From contig CALJKV010000033.1 of NCBI GenBank assembly GCA_937974245.1, forward strand, positions 32,859-96,858: a DNA stretch of 64,000 bases, written 5' to 3'. The stretch comes from an uncultured Chloroflexota bacterium. GTDB taxonomy: Bacteria > Chloroflexota > Anaerolineae > Aggregatilineales > Phototrophicaceae. The notes beneath the pieces are model-generated. The model worked only from the letters and a program-made list of their open reading frames with translations, did no database searches and was not told the origin of the DNA. Position numbers and translations under genes: made by a program. Position 1 is the stretch's first letter, and every line of letters begins with the position of its first letter. Shown here piece by piece: positions 18,348 to 27,426 of this stretch.

Positions 18348-18368
18348 CTAAACGCCGGGGGAAAAGCC

Positions 18369-18896
18369 ATGACGAAAGACAGTAAAAAATACGCTCAGGT
18401 TGCGCTATTTGGCTCAATGGGGGGCAATTGGCGCGAAACGTACATCATCCCTGTCCTGGAATCGCTGGACATCAGCTACTTTCATCCCGGTTTATCGCAG
18501 ACTCCCTGGACAGAGGCGATGGGCGTGCAGGAGGTTGATGTCCTTTCCAAAGCGGAAACGGTGGTCATGGTGGTGAACGCACTGTCACCGGCTTTTGGCA
18601 GCCTGGCCGAAGCGGGCTGGATGGCGGTGGGCAGCGTGCAGCGCAACCAGACTTTCATCCTCTACATCGAGCCGCGTTACCACATCACCCCGCCGGGCTG
18701 GTACTGGCTGATTCCTGGCATGACTGGACGGCTGCGCGTGATTGAGGACTATTCTAACCGGGCGCGGTTTCTGGCAACAGAACATGCCCGGCTGCTGGCA
18801 AGCGGAGTTTCGAACCTCATCGTCGTCGAAGGTATAGACGAAATTGTCACCGTGCTGCGCCAGAAGTACAGCGCGCCTCGTGCTAAAACAGAGTGA
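18369..18896 (+). CDS. Nucleoside 2-deoxyribosyltransferase-like protein
   Basis: A 175-residue cytoplasmic protein without signal or membrane segment. The pattern VALFGSMGGNWRETYIIP at the N-terminus, an acidic-Ser segment in the middle and FGSLAEAGWMA near residue 78 resemble the deoxyribosyltransferase/DUF4406 fold, which transfers or removes deoxyribose from nucleosides. The match is by eye to the family pattern, and the catalytic Glu could be the one in SLAEAGW. It could also be a nucleotide-binding sensor of the same fold. Its last 14 bases overlap the end of the convergent gene at 18883. Confidence 0.55.
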   Translation: MTKDSKKYAQVALFGSMGGNWRETYIIPVLESLDISYFHPGLSQTPWTEAMGVQEVDVLSKAETVVMVVNALSPAFGSLAEAGWMAVGSVQRNQTFILYIEPRYHITPPGWYWLIPGMTGRLRVIEDYSNRARFLATEHARLLASGVSNLIVVEGIDEIVTVLRQKYSAPRAKTE

Positions 18897-19335
18897 GTTG
18901 GGAGGGGGCATCCGGGTCGTCTTCGTCCGGGACTGCGTTAGCTTCCTCCGGGAAAATCCTATCCAATTGTACGTCTTCTACGGGCAGTTCATCTTCAATA
19001 ATCACTTGGGCTTGCGCATCGTAGCCCTCCGCCGGGAGCAGATCGGCTTCCTCAGCGGCGGCAGGTGGCACGGCAGTCGTGAATACCCGTATATCTTCGG
19101 CGGCGTCTGGCATGGTTTCCAGCACATCCAGTTCCGGCACGAAGTCTGAGCCGCTGTCATCTATGTGCATCGTCGCTAGGACGCGTAGTTCCGCCAGTTC
19201 GGACTCGTCAAATCCGGCCTGGTGCATCACGACCCGCAGCGATGGTTCGGTGACATGATCGTTATTGCGGATAACATGTTTATAGTGGGCGCGTAAGCAT
19301 TCACGCCATTCGTCTGCGAAAATATTCTCGGCCAT
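18883..19335 (-). CDS. Acidic protein of unknown function, downstream of the beta-CASP gene
   Basis: A 150-residue protein, strongly acidic, with an ordered N-terminal 60 residues (MAENIFADEWRECLRAHYKHVI, then a helix-turn-helix-like stretch EPSLRVVMHQAGFDESELAEL) and a long Asp/Glu/Pro-rich tail ending SQLTLF. No family recognised. It starts 3 bases after the stop of the beta-CASP gene, so the two are almost certainly one operon. The short C-terminal QLTLF resembles a sliding-clamp binding motif (QxxLF), which would suggest a link to replication or repair; this is inference from a five-residue match. Confidence 0.75.
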   Translation of the reverse strand: MAENIFADEWRECLRAHYKHVIRNNDHVTEPSLRVVMHQAGFDESELAELRVLATMHIDDSGSDFVPELDVLETMPDAAEDIRVFTTAVPPAAAEEADLLPAEGYDAQAQVIIEDELPVEDVQLDRIFPEEANAVPDEDDPDAPSQLTLF

Positions 19336-19338
19336 GTC

Positions 19339-20748
19339 TTACCCTACATCAAAAACCTGTTTCCATTCGGGGACATCCACCCGCAAATCATACTGGGTAT
19401 GGAGCGCCTCGGACAGGGCAAAAGCTGCTTCTTCTTCTCCATGCACCAGGAATGTCCGGCGTGGCTTACGGGACGCCATCGCGCCCACCCAGGCCAACAG
19501 TTCGTTCTGGTCGGCGTGACCGCTAAAGCCATTCAGCACTTCGACCCGTGCCCGGTTAGTATACGACTCGCCAAAGATACGCACTTCGGATTCGCCATCC
19601 ACCAACCGCCGTCCCAGTGTGTTCGGCGCTTGCCACCCTACCACGAGGATCGTCGTAGCCGGGTTTTCAATATTGTTCTTCAGGTGATGCAGAATCCGTC
19701 CGGCTTCCATCATGCCACTGGCGCTGATAATGATAGCCGGTTCACGCAGATGGTTAAGCTGCTTGCTGGCTTCAAGTGACCGCGTGTATTCCAGGTCGGA
19801 AAAATGGAATGGGTCGCGCTGACCATTTTCCAACATGAATTCGCGGATTTCGGCGTCGTAGCATTCAGGGTGCGAACCAAATACCGCCGTCGCGTTGGTC
19901 GCCAGTGGACTGTCTACATAGATCGGCATCCGAGGGATGCTCCCATTGGCGGCCAACTGATGAAGCGCCAGCACAAGCTGTTGGGTGCGCCCCACCGCAA
20001 AGGCCGGGATTATCACCTTGCCGCCGTGCTTATAGGTTTCATTGATTATACGTTCCAGCTCTTTTTCGGAGTCAGCATACGGTGAATGGAAGCGCCCACC
20101 ATAGGTGCTTTCCATAATCAGGATATCGGCACCATCTGGTGGATGTGGGTCGCGAATGATCGGCAAACCGACCCGGCCAATATCGCCGCTGAAGACCAAC
20201 CGCGTGTCCCGACTGGTATCGTAATCCTCAATATTCAGCACCACCGTTGCGCTGCCCAGCATGTGTCCGGCGTCCAGAAAAGTCAGACTCACGCCCGGTG
20301 CGATCATCTTCGGGCGGTTATAGCCCTGCGAGATGAAGTAGTCCAGGCTGGCGAGAGCATCCTGCTGGGTGTAGATCGGCTCTATCGGCGGCTCACCGCG
20401 TTTTTTGTGCTTCTTGTTGACGTATTCCACGTCACGTTCCTGGATATGGCCGCTGTCAAGGAGCATTACGGAACACAGGTCGCGGGTCGCATGGGTGCAG
20501 ATGATGTCTCCCCGGAAACCACTTTTCACCAGGTTGGGGAGATTGCCGGAGTGGTCAATATGTGCATGGGAGAGTACCACGAGGTCAATAGTGGCCGCAT
20601 CAAACGGGAGTTTCTGGTTGCGTTCGTAAGCCTCACTGCGCTTGCCCTGGAAGAGTCCACAGTCCAGAAGAATGCGTTTTCCATTGATCTCAACCAGGTG
20701 CTGTGAACCGGTGACGGTGCGGGCCGCGCCCATAAATGACAGTCTCAT
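19339..20748 (-). CDS. Metallo-beta-lactamase/beta-CASP hydrolase (RNase-like)
   Basis: A 469-residue cytosolic hydrolase of the CPSF/Int11-like group. Zinc motif HAHIDHSG is at 61-68, with later ligands in DAGHMLGS and FSGDIGRVG. A beta-CASP insert follows (AVGRTQQLVLALHQL), then the RMMBL specificity part GFSGHADQNELLAW and FLVHGEEEAA at the C-terminus. Proteins of this kind act on RNA as endo- and/or exonucleases. The ATG at 20748 starts MRLSFMGAART. It lies between an upstream TPR-like membrane gene (30-base gap) and the small acidic gene (3-base gap). Confidence 0.93.
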   Translation of the reverse strand: MRLSFMGAARTVTGSQHLVEINGKRILLDCGLFQGKRSEAYERNQKLPFDAATIDLVVLSHAHIDHSGNLPNLVKSGFRGDIICTHATRDLCSVMLLDSGHIQERDVEYVNKKHKKRGEPPIEPIYTQQDALASLDYFISQGYNRPKMIAPGVSLTFLDAGHMLGSATVVLNIEDYDTSRDTRLVFSGDIGRVGLPIIRDPHPPDGADILIMESTYGGRFHSPYADSEKELERIINETYKHGGKVIIPAFAVGRTQQLVLALHQLAANGSIPRMPIYVDSPLATNATAVFGSHPECYDAEIREFMLENGQRDPFHFSDLEYTRSLEASKQLNHLREPAIIISASGMMEAGRILHHLKNNIENPATTILVVGWQAPNTLGRRLVDGESEVRIFGESYTNRARVEVLNGFSGHADQNELLAWVGAMASRKPRRTFLVHGEEEAAFALSEALHTQYDLRVDVPEWKQVFDVG

Positions 20749-20778
20749 AATCGCCTGCTTTTTTCCTTCAGATACTTC

Positions 20779-21927
20779 CTATTGTAACCCGAAGTTGATT
20801 GGCTCGCCTGTGCCTGTGTCGAGCGACAGCCAGATTGCGGCGTTGCTGGTTGGCACGATGAAACCCAGGTATCCCCAGGTTTGTCCGCCCATGTAAACAT
20901 CCGGCGTGAATACGGGATCCAGGTTCAAGGACGCCGCCGGAGTATAGACTTCGCCAGTGTTGCTGCGCAGTGTAAAGGCGCTGGTTGCCGGGGTACAGTT
21001 GTCGCCGCCGGAACACACGAGGAGCATTTCAAAGATGACCCAATTGTGATTGGCCGGTGTAGTCGGGACGCTGCCTGCCAGTTCCCGAAGAAGCGTTTCG
21101 CCGGGTCGGGTGGCTTCCAGCACACGAAGCTCGCCGCCGCCTATATCGCGGGCAGTCCCCACTGCGACGACGTCCACGACGCTCAATGTTGGTGCCGGCA
21201 ACGCAGATGTAGCTGGTATGGGCGATGATGCGGGAATGGTTGGTGCTGGGATAGTCGCGATGATTGTCGGTGGCGGTGGCAGGGTAGGCTGTGGGACGAC
21301 GTTGGCCGGGGACGGCTTCACGACTAAAGTGGCTGGTGATGTGGGCTGCACGAGAGAGGCAACGGTAGGGAACACTTCTGCCGATGGTGCAACGATGGTC
21401 TCCGGCCCATCAGCCGGTGTATCGGTGATGGTTGGGCTGGGTATCACTTCGGTCTGCGTTGCGCTGGGCGGCAGTTCGGTGTTGAGCGGAATTGCGCCAC
21501 TCACCTGGGGTGGTTCGGTGATGGTTGGCAGCGGAGAGGCTGTCAGCGTGGGGAGTTCGGCCAGCGTGGGCAGTCCGGCGGATTCTAGGCCGCTGTCACC
21601 ACTGCCACTACCGATCAGTACGATGATGCCCGCCGTAACCACTACGACAACAATCACCACCAGGGGCAGCAGCCAGCCTCGCCGCCGTGCTGGCACGAGT
21701 TTCTGCAATCGTTGATTATAGCGTTCATTCTCTGGTGATAGTCGCGCCGCTCGTTGTGCCGCCTGCACGCGTTGTTCAGGGGTCTCCGCCGTGAAGGACA
21801 GCATATACCAGGCTTCGGCATTCTTTGGATTCTGCTTGAGAAATGCTTGTAACTGTATTCTTGCCTCACCGTAGTTGCGTTGGCGAATGCTGGCAGCGAT
21901 CTTATTTAATGACGCACGACCATCCAT
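20779..21927 (-). CDS. Membrane-anchored protein with TPR-like N-terminus and DUF4352-like C-terminus
   Basis: A 382-residue protein. Residues 1-70 look like a TPR-like pair of helices (YGEARIQLQAFLKQNPKNAEAWYMLS), facing inside. A basic stretch and one transmembrane helix (GWLLPLVVIVVVVVTAGIIVLI, about 85-106) follow. Next comes a long Pro/Thr/Ser-rich linker of about 130 residues. The C-terminal 125 residues are a beta domain (HNWVIFEMLLVCSGGDNC) like the DUF4352 family of extracellular ligand-binding domains. Function unknown. It probably begins the operon 21927-18883 with the beta-CASP gene. No strong ribosome site is seen. Confidence 0.8.
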   Translation of the reverse strand: MDGRASLNKIAASIRQRNYGEARIQLQAFLKQNPKNAEAWYMLSFTAETPEQRVQAAQRAARLSPENERYNQRLQKLVPARRRGWLLPLVVIVVVVVTAGIIVLIGSGSGDSGLESAGLPTLAELPTLTASPLPTITEPPQVSGAIPLNTELPPSATQTEVIPSPTITDTPADGPETIVAPSAEVFPTVASLVQPTSPATLVVKPSPANVVPQPTLPPPPTIIATIPAPTIPASSPIPATSALPAPTLSVVDVVAVGTARDIGGGELRVLEATRPGETLLRELAGSVPTTPANHNWVIFEMLLVCSGGDNCTPATSAFTLRSNTGEVYTPAASLNLDPVFTPDVYMGGQTWGYLGFIVPTSNAAIWLSLDTGTGEPINFGLQ

Positions 21928-22105
21928 AACAAAACAGCCTCAATTCGGATTACCGGGGACAAATCTCCCGGCTACGGTTAGCTATTCACCTATCCATCCA
22001 TGTGCCTCGCCAGGCAACCAGGGAGAAGTCACCTTATCAGGGTGCACAGGAGCAGGCAAATAGAGATATGCTAAAGGATACCATGAACCCTTGAATTTTG
22101 GACGA

Positions 22106-22142
22106 TAAAACACCCATCGGGCCGCGGCAGGGCGATAGGTGT
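22106..22142 (-). terminator. Rho-independent terminator of the Nudix gene
   Basis: Read on the minus strand, ACACCTATCG and CGATGGGTGT form a 10-bp stem with one wobble, followed by TTTTAT. It begins 29 bases past the Nudix stop codon. Confidence 0.75.
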
Positions 22143-22170
22143 CAGGAAAATCATTGTGTTTGGATTGTCG

Positions 22171-22674
22171 TTAATGAATTCCGGCTAAATGGCGTAGTTG
22201 AGACAGGTGCATGATGAGCCAGTCCTGTAACTCAATCGTCTTGATGTTGATGGCTGAGAGTGCCTCAGCATTCAGGGGAAGTTCCACCGGGAGGTATTCG
22301 CCTCGTGACGGGTCATTGAATTCCGGCCCGTTTCGCAGGTCAAGGTTATAATCCAATAACCGGCAGATGAAGAAGTGTTCTTCCAGGTTTTTACCGGCCT
22401 TTTTGTGTTCCAGCACGAATCCAGTTTCGATGACATCAACCGTCGCGCCCAGCTCTTCGCAAAGTTCGCGGTGCAGTGCATCAAGCAGATGGAGGTCATG
22501 TTGTTCGACCCCGCCGCCAGGTGCGACCCAGTAGGGCGTTTTGCCGGGTTTGACTCGCTTGATGAACATCAAAGTCCCTCGATCCGTGAGCAGAATCGCA
22601 CGGACACGCTGGATCGTCGGGCTGGCTGGCGGTTTTTCAAGCATTGTCGGCATCATAGCAAGTAGCTTCCACAT
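22171..22674 (-). CDS. Nudix hydrolase
   Basis: Cleaves a nucleoside diphosphate linked to another group, probably a nucleotide housecleaning enzyme. The Nudix box is visible as PGGGVEQHD, then LLDALHRELCEELG: the Gly-rich start, REL and EELG are intact, with one extra residue in the loop compared with the usual GGG..E..GE..REL..EE spacing. 167 residues from the ATG at 22674; ATGs at 22656 and 22653 are also possible. An earlier TTG in the frame lies inside the promoter, so it cannot be the start. Substrate is not predictable. Single-gene unit with its own terminator. Confidence 0.85.
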   Translation of the reverse strand: MWKLLAMMPTMLEKPPASPTIQRVRAILLTDRGTLMFIKRVKPGKTPYWVAPGGGVEQHDLHLLDALHRELCEELGATVDVIETGFVLEHKKAGKNLEEHFFICRLLDYNLDLRNGPEFNDPSRGEYLPVELPLNAEALSAINIKTIELQDWLIMHLSQLRHLAGIH

Positions 22675-22696
22675 ATCTCCTGGCAAAACGGTGGGT

Positions 22697-22724
22697 ACTA
22701 TAGCAGACAATTATGAACCGTCAA
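22697..22724 (-). promoter_or_regulatory. Promoter of the Nudix gene
   Basis: On the minus strand TTGACG (22724-22719) and TATAGT (22702-22697) are separated by 16 bases, close to the sigma-70 consensus. It places the transcript start just upstream of the ATG at 22674. Confidence 0.7.
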
Positions 22725-22855
22725 GCGTGAAAAGTTTAATTTCGGATTAAGATCCGTGCCTCTTGAATACCCTCTCCGGCCCTGGAGTTGTGACGGAATA
22801 CTCTTCTATTCATCATACCATCAGAACAACCTTGAAGATCAGTAAATATGGGCGG

Positions 22856-22914
22856 TTGTGTAAAATTGCACAAATGCTTTGCTTATGTAATATCATAAAT
22901 ACTCACACTATAAT
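22856..22914 (+). promoter_or_regulatory. Promoter region of the secreted protease, with inverted repeat
   Basis: A perfect -10 box TATAAT lies at 22909-22914, with no good -35. Upstream, TTGTG (22856-22860) and CACAA (22869-22873) form an inverted repeat with an 8-base spacer, a possible operator. The transcript would carry a leader of about 115 bases that includes a GGGGTG/CACCCC hairpin shortly before the ribosome site. The rest of the 324 bases between 22711 and 23034 shows nothing else. Confidence 0.5.
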
Positions 22915-23034
22915 ATAAAAACACAGAGAAACCTTAACTGCTATTTGCAGCTAATGGTCTGATGTGGAGAGCATTATCGTGGGGGTGGACCGTGTTTTCA
23001 CCCCATTTAATACTCACTGAGGAGGAGTAAGATC

Positions 23035-23850
23035 GTGTATAAAAAAACATTGTTTGCTTTGTTTGTCATGTTGATTGCGGCCTTAGCCATCAGCCCGGCA
23101 CTAGCGATTACGGACGGTGAACTGGATGGGAACGGTCACCCCTATGTAGGGTTAATGGTGGCGCAAGATGCGGATGGAAACCCACTGTGGCGCTGCTCCG
23201 GCACGCTGCTTTCCCCGACTCTGTTTCTGACGGCGGGACACTGCACCGAAGCCCCGGCGGCACATGTCGAAATCTGGTTCGATGCCGATGTCGAATCCGG
23301 TATCCCCGCGAATGGATACCCCTTCACCGGTGACGTGGGCGGTACTCCCTACACTCATCCGGATTTTTACACTGCCCCATTCTTTGTCAATGATCTGGGT
23401 GTGGTCGTATTGGATGTGGCCTATCCGATGTCTACTTACGGCGTACTGCCTCAACTGGATGAGCTGGATCGTATGAAGACTCGCCGTGGCCGCCAGGATG
23501 TCACCTTTACCGCTGTGGGCTATGGCCTGCAGGAAAGTTTCCCGGATGCGGCTTCATGGCAGGAGAACAACGTCCGTGTTCGTATGGTTGCTCATCCGCA
23601 CCTGCTCCAGATCAACGTACCGGGCTTTACCGGTGACTTCTCCATCCTGCTTTCCAACAATGCGCACACCGGCGGTACCTGCTTCGGTGATTCGGGTGGC
23701 CCGAACTTCATCGGCACTTCCAATGTGGTCGGCGGTGTGACTTCTTTCGGCATCAACGGCAATTGCGCCGGGACTGGCGGCGTCTATCGCGTAGATCGTG
23801 CCGATGATCTGAACTGGCTGTACGGGACATTTGGCGCTCATCTGCCCTAA
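23035..23850 (+). CDS. Secreted trypsin-like serine protease (S1)
   Basis: A 271-residue extracellular endopeptidase. Signal peptide MYKKTLFALFVMLIAALAIS ends at about PALA-IT. The catalytic triad is visible: H69 (LTAGHCT), D120 (FVNDLGVVVLD) and S220 (FGDSGGP). Cys pairs (C54-C70 and C216-C243 region) fit S1 disulfides. The start is a GTG with GAGGAGGAG upstream. It has its own promoter with long leader and a strong terminator, so it is a single-gene unit. Substrate is unknown; the family in Chloroflexota and Actinobacteria is secreted and nutritional or regulatory. Confidence 0.93.
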   Translation: MYKKTLFALFVMLIAALAISPALAITDGELDGNGHPYVGLMVAQDADGNPLWRCSGTLLSPTLFLTAGHCTEAPAAHVEIWFDADVESGIPANGYPFTGDVGGTPYTHPDFYTAPFFVNDLGVVVLDVAYPMSTYGVLPQLDELDRMKTRRGRQDVTFTAVGYGLQESFPDAASWQENNVRVRMVAHPHLLQINVPGFTGDFSILLSNNAHTGGTCFGDSGGPNFIGTSNVVGGVTSFGINGNCAGTGGVYRVDRADDLNWLYGTFGAHLP

Positions 23851-23877
23851 TTATAGTACGTAATACCAGACAACATG

Positions 23878-23908
23878 GCGAGACTTCGTTGGTGAAGTCT
23901 CGCTTTTT
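23878..23908 (+). terminator. Rho-independent terminator of the protease gene
   Basis: GCGAGACTTC (23878-23887) and GAAGTCTCGC (23894-23903) form a perfect 10-bp stem with a 6-base loop, followed by TTTTT. It is a textbook terminator. Confidence 0.93.
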
Positions 23909-24056
23909 GTTTGGGTGCAACCGGGAGGAAAGGCACAGGTTGTTTCATGATCCTGGCGATATTGGAAAGCGATAGAGGGATAAATCGGCTGGCATCCGGC
24001 GCGGCAAACTGTTAAAGTCAGAGTGGTTTTCAGTCAGCAGAATCAGGACAAACACG

Positions 24057-25607
24057 GTGAATGATTTGCGACAGGGCGGGATTGCCGTTCTGGATTTTGG
24101 TTCACAATATACCCAATTGATTGCCCGGCGCGTCCGCGAGCAAGGTGTGTATGCCGAAGTCTTTCCGTTTTACGCTCCACCGGAGGCGATCAACCAGCAC
24201 CATCCGGCGGGGTACATCCTTTCTGGCGGGCCAAACAGTGTGTATGAACCCGGCGCGCCACAGCTTCCAACGCATATTCTCGCAAGTGCCAAGCCGGTAC
24301 TCGGCATCTGTTATGGGATGCAGGCGCTGACCCAGGCATTGGGCGGGCGCGTTGCGCCGTCACATGCCAGAGAATACGGCTCGGCGCAGTTAGTTCACGG
24401 CGGAGACAGCCCGCTTCTGGACGGCCTGCCGTCGCAGATGTCCGTATGGATGTCGCATGGCGACCGGATTGAGCAGCCACCGCCGGGATTCGCACCACTG
24501 GCGGAGTCGGGCAATTCTCCCTATGCGGTAATGGGTGATGTTAAACGCGGATTGTACGGCGTGCAGTTCCACCCGGAGGTAGCCCACACACCCCAGGGGG
24601 CGGCGCTGCTGCACAATTTCCTGCTAAATGTATGTGGCTGTACGGCTGGCTGGTCGCCAGCGGCCTTCATTGAGGATGCGGTGGCGGCGATTCGCGAACA
24701 AGTCGGTAATGAACGCGTGCTGCTCGGCTTGAGTGGCGGGGTGGACTCGGCAGTGGCGGCGGCACTTATCCACCGGGCAATAGGTGACCAGCTTGTGGCG
24801 ATCTTCGTGAACACTGGCTTGCTGCGCAAAAACGAACCGGAGGAAGTGGTGCAGGTTTTCCAGGGGGAACAGGGGATACATCTGATTGCGGTAGATGCCA
24901 CTGAATCCTTTCTGAGTGAGCTCCAGGGCGTAACCGAGCCGGAAATGAAGCGTAAGCTCATCGGCAGGTTGTTTATTGAGACCTTTGCTGATGCCGCTCG
25001 CCGGTTTGAAGGTGTGCGTTTTCTGGCACAGGGGACAATTTACCCGGATGTGATCGAAAGCGCGGCCAGCAGCGGGCAATCGAAGAACATCAAAAGCCAT
25101 CACAATGTCGGCGGCTTGCCGGATGACCTGCAATTCACGCTGGTCGAGCCGCTGCGCGACCTCTTCAAGGATGAGGTGCGCCAGATCGGTACAGCATTAG
25201 GTCTGCCGGAGTCGCTCGTGTGGCGGCAGCCCTTCCCGGGGCCGGGGCTGGCGGTGCGCTGCCTGGGCAACCTGACATGGGAACGCCTGGAGACGCTGCG
25301 CGAAGCCGATGCGATTTTCACTGATGAACTGGCGCAAGCAGGGCTGCTGCGGCGGGGGACGGCACAGGCCTTCGCGGTGCTGCTCCCCGTAAAGAGTGTG
25401 GGCGTGATGGGTGACAACCGCACCTATGAGGAGGTCGTTGCGCTGCGTGCCGTAACTACCGACGATTTCATGACAGCGGATTGGGCGCGGCTGCCTGCCG
25501 ATCTGCTGGCACGGGCGAGCAGTCGCATCGTCAACGAGGTGCGCGGCGTCAACCGAGTCGTCTACGACATCACCAGCAAACCGCCTGGCACGATTGAATG
25601 GGAATGA
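24057..25607 (+). CDS. guaA: GMP synthase (glutamine-hydrolysing)
   Basis: Converts XMP to GMP using glutamine and ATP, the last step of GMP synthesis. 516 residues, the usual length. The glutaminase domain has the nucleophile C85 (GICYGMQA) and the H172/E174 pair (QFHPEV). The ATP pyrophosphatase P-loop is GLSGGVDS (224-231). The dimerisation domain ends with ITSKPPGTIEWE, the family's conserved end. The start is a GTG at 24057. No purine riboswitch-like structure was seen upstream. Single gene, between the protease terminator and the kinase gene. Confidence 0.98.
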   Translation: MNDLRQGGIAVLDFGSQYTQLIARRVREQGVYAEVFPFYAPPEAINQHHPAGYILSGGPNSVYEPGAPQLPTHILASAKPVLGICYGMQALTQALGGRVAPSHAREYGSAQLVHGGDSPLLDGLPSQMSVWMSHGDRIEQPPPGFAPLAESGNSPYAVMGDVKRGLYGVQFHPEVAHTPQGAALLHNFLLNVCGCTAGWSPAAFIEDAVAAIREQVGNERVLLGLSGGVDSAVAAALIHRAIGDQLVAIFVNTGLLRKNEPEEVVQVFQGEQGIHLIAVDATESFLSELQGVTEPEMKRKLIGRLFIETFADAARRFEGVRFLAQGTIYPDVIESAASSGQSKNIKSHHNVGGLPDDLQFTLVEPLRDLFKDEVRQIGTALGLPESLVWRQPFPGPGLAVRCLGNLTWERLETLREADAIFTDELAQAGLLRRGTAQAFAVLLPVKSVGVMGDNRTYEEVVALRAVTTDDFMTADWARLPADLLARASSRIVNEVRGVNRVVYDITSKPPGTIEWE

Positions 25608-25765
25608 GAAGCGGTACAACGTGCGGATGTCTTAGGCTGATTAAGAAGCGTCAATCGGGCTTTGCGCGTGCCTTGATTGCCTAATGTTGTGAATTTTCTT
25701 ACAAACTATCGCAAATCGCACTCAATGTTATACTGATAAAAATTAGTTCAGTGGAATCTGTATCT

Positions 25766-27349
25766 ATGAGCGACCTGGTGGGACATCAACTCGGCCAATA
25801 CGCAGTGACCGCCCAAATTGGCAAGGGCGGGATGGCAACAGTTTATCTGGCGACCCAGGCTTCAATGAAACGCGATGTTGCCATTAAGGTGCTGCCACGC
25901 ACCCTGACTCATGAAGAGCGATTTTTAGAGCGGTTCTACCGCGAAGTGGAAATTGTCGCCAGTTTGCAGCATCCCCACATCCTGCCGGTATATGATTTCG
26001 GGGAATATGATGGGACGCCATATATCGTCATGGCCTACATGAGTGGTGGTACGCTGGCCGATCTCATCAGTCAGGGACCAATGGACCCCGACGAAACTAT
26101 CCGCATTGTCCAGGAGATGGCCGATGCGCTCGACTACGCCCACGGCAAAGGCGTCATCCACCGCGATTTCAAGCCGAATAACGTCCTGTTGGATGAAAAG
26201 CACAATACCTACCTGACTGACTTCGGTCTCGCCAAAGTCAGTGAGTCATCGTCGCACCTCACCGGGACGGGTATCCTGGGTACACCCAGTTACATGGCGC
26301 CCGAACAGGCCGAACCCGGCGCACTGTCGCCATCGGCGGATGTGTATGCCCTGGGTGTGACGATTTTCCAGATGTTGACCGGTCATGTTCCGTACGATGC
26401 CCCCACACCATTAGGCGTGATTATGGCCCATGTAACCAAACCTATCCCCGATATTCACCGGATGCGGCCAGGACTGCCGGAAGAAACTCAGGATGTGATT
26501 GATCGCTCAATGGCGAAGGCGGCAGAAAGCCGCTTCCCAACGCCAGGTGCGCTCTCCAACGCCTTGGCCTATGCCCTGAAAGCCGCTGCTAAAGAATTGA
26601 GCGGTATTGTCGCTGAACCCCATAACACTGCACTTTTGATGACCAACATGATCGGGCAGGTCATCTTTCTCGACCAACCCTGTTTGCGGCTGCTCAAACG
26701 GCGGCAAAGCGACGCCCGCGCCATCATTGGCAAACCGCTGTATGATGTGCTGGGTATCCCCCGTGAACAGGCCAACGCACTTATACAACAAATCGGCAAG
26801 CACGGCCAGATGGATCGGCAAAGTCTCGATATTCAAGTTGACAGCGGAGCAGTTATCAGTGTGTGGTGCAGTGCTACCGCCACCCGCGATGATAAGGGTG
26901 CGTTTGTTGGTGCTGATATTACCTTGCAACCGGTTATGGGGGACATTCGCGCTGCCAGCGATTCGAGTACCGCTCTGAACACGATGGATACTACCGAAGA
27001 AACCTTCCTCCAGACCTATTTCATCAAACAGATGACCGCGCTGCGGACGGCAGTGGTGCAGCTTGGCGGCCCACGCCTGGGGCGCAACCTTGACCGCATC
27101 ATCAATGAAACTGCAGAGCGCAATGTCTGGCCGGTACACATGAGCGACGGCCAAATCCAGGTGGATATGCAGGCCGCTGAAGTGGATGTCTACCGGGCGC
27201 TGCTGGCGAAAGGGATCGCTTATGGCGTGACGCTGGTTGGCAAGAAGATGATTATGAAGGGACTGCAAGCAGTAGACAAGCAGCTTGACGATCATCTACT
27301 CAATTTTGTGGAAGAACTCCGCCTCTACGACTTATTCGACGCCTTGTAA
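25766..27349 (+). CDS. Cytoplasmic Ser/Thr kinase fused to PAS and a helical C-terminal domain
   Basis: A 527-residue protein with no transmembrane segment. The kinase domain (1-268) has GKGGMATVYL, K41 (VAIKVL), HRDFKPNN (H132-D134) and DFG (152-154), so it is probably active. A PAS-like sensor follows (about 285-390: NMIGQVIFLDQPCLRLL, IGKPLYDVLG, ISVWCSATATRDDKGAFVGADITL). The last 115 residues are a helical domain ending LLNFVEELRLYDLFDAL that I cannot name. The first in-frame start is a GTG at 25751; the ATG at 25766 gives the usual kinase N-terminus MSDLVGHQLGQY. It differs from the receptor kinase at 14689, since it should sense a cytoplasmic signal. Confidence 0.88.
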   Translation: MSDLVGHQLGQYAVTAQIGKGGMATVYLATQASMKRDVAIKVLPRTLTHEERFLERFYREVEIVASLQHPHILPVYDFGEYDGTPYIVMAYMSGGTLADLISQGPMDPDETIRIVQEMADALDYAHGKGVIHRDFKPNNVLLDEKHNTYLTDFGLAKVSESSSHLTGTGILGTPSYMAPEQAEPGALSPSADVYALGVTIFQMLTGHVPYDAPTPLGVIMAHVTKPIPDIHRMRPGLPEETQDVIDRSMAKAAESRFPTPGALSNALAYALKAAAKELSGIVAEPHNTALLMTNMIGQVIFLDQPCLRLLKRRQSDARAIIGKPLYDVLGIPREQANALIQQIGKHGQMDRQSLDIQVDSGAVISVWCSATATRDDKGAFVGADITLQPVMGDIRAASDSSTALNTMDTTEETFLQTYFIKQMTALRTAVVQLGGPRLGRNLDRIINETAERNVWPVHMSDGQIQVDMQAAEVDVYRALLAKGIAYGVTLVGKKMIMKGLQAVDKQLDDHLLNFVEELRLYDLFDAL

Positions 27350-27426
27350 GCCTGGAGCGGGGTATTTTTCAGGGGAATCTATCCCTAAAAAGAGTGTTTT
27401 TAGCTTGTGAGAGGGAGAAAACAGAA

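Noticed and set aside
23909..24056. Purine riboswitch upstream of guaA
   Set aside because: The conserved loop and junction bases of the purine aptamer are not present.
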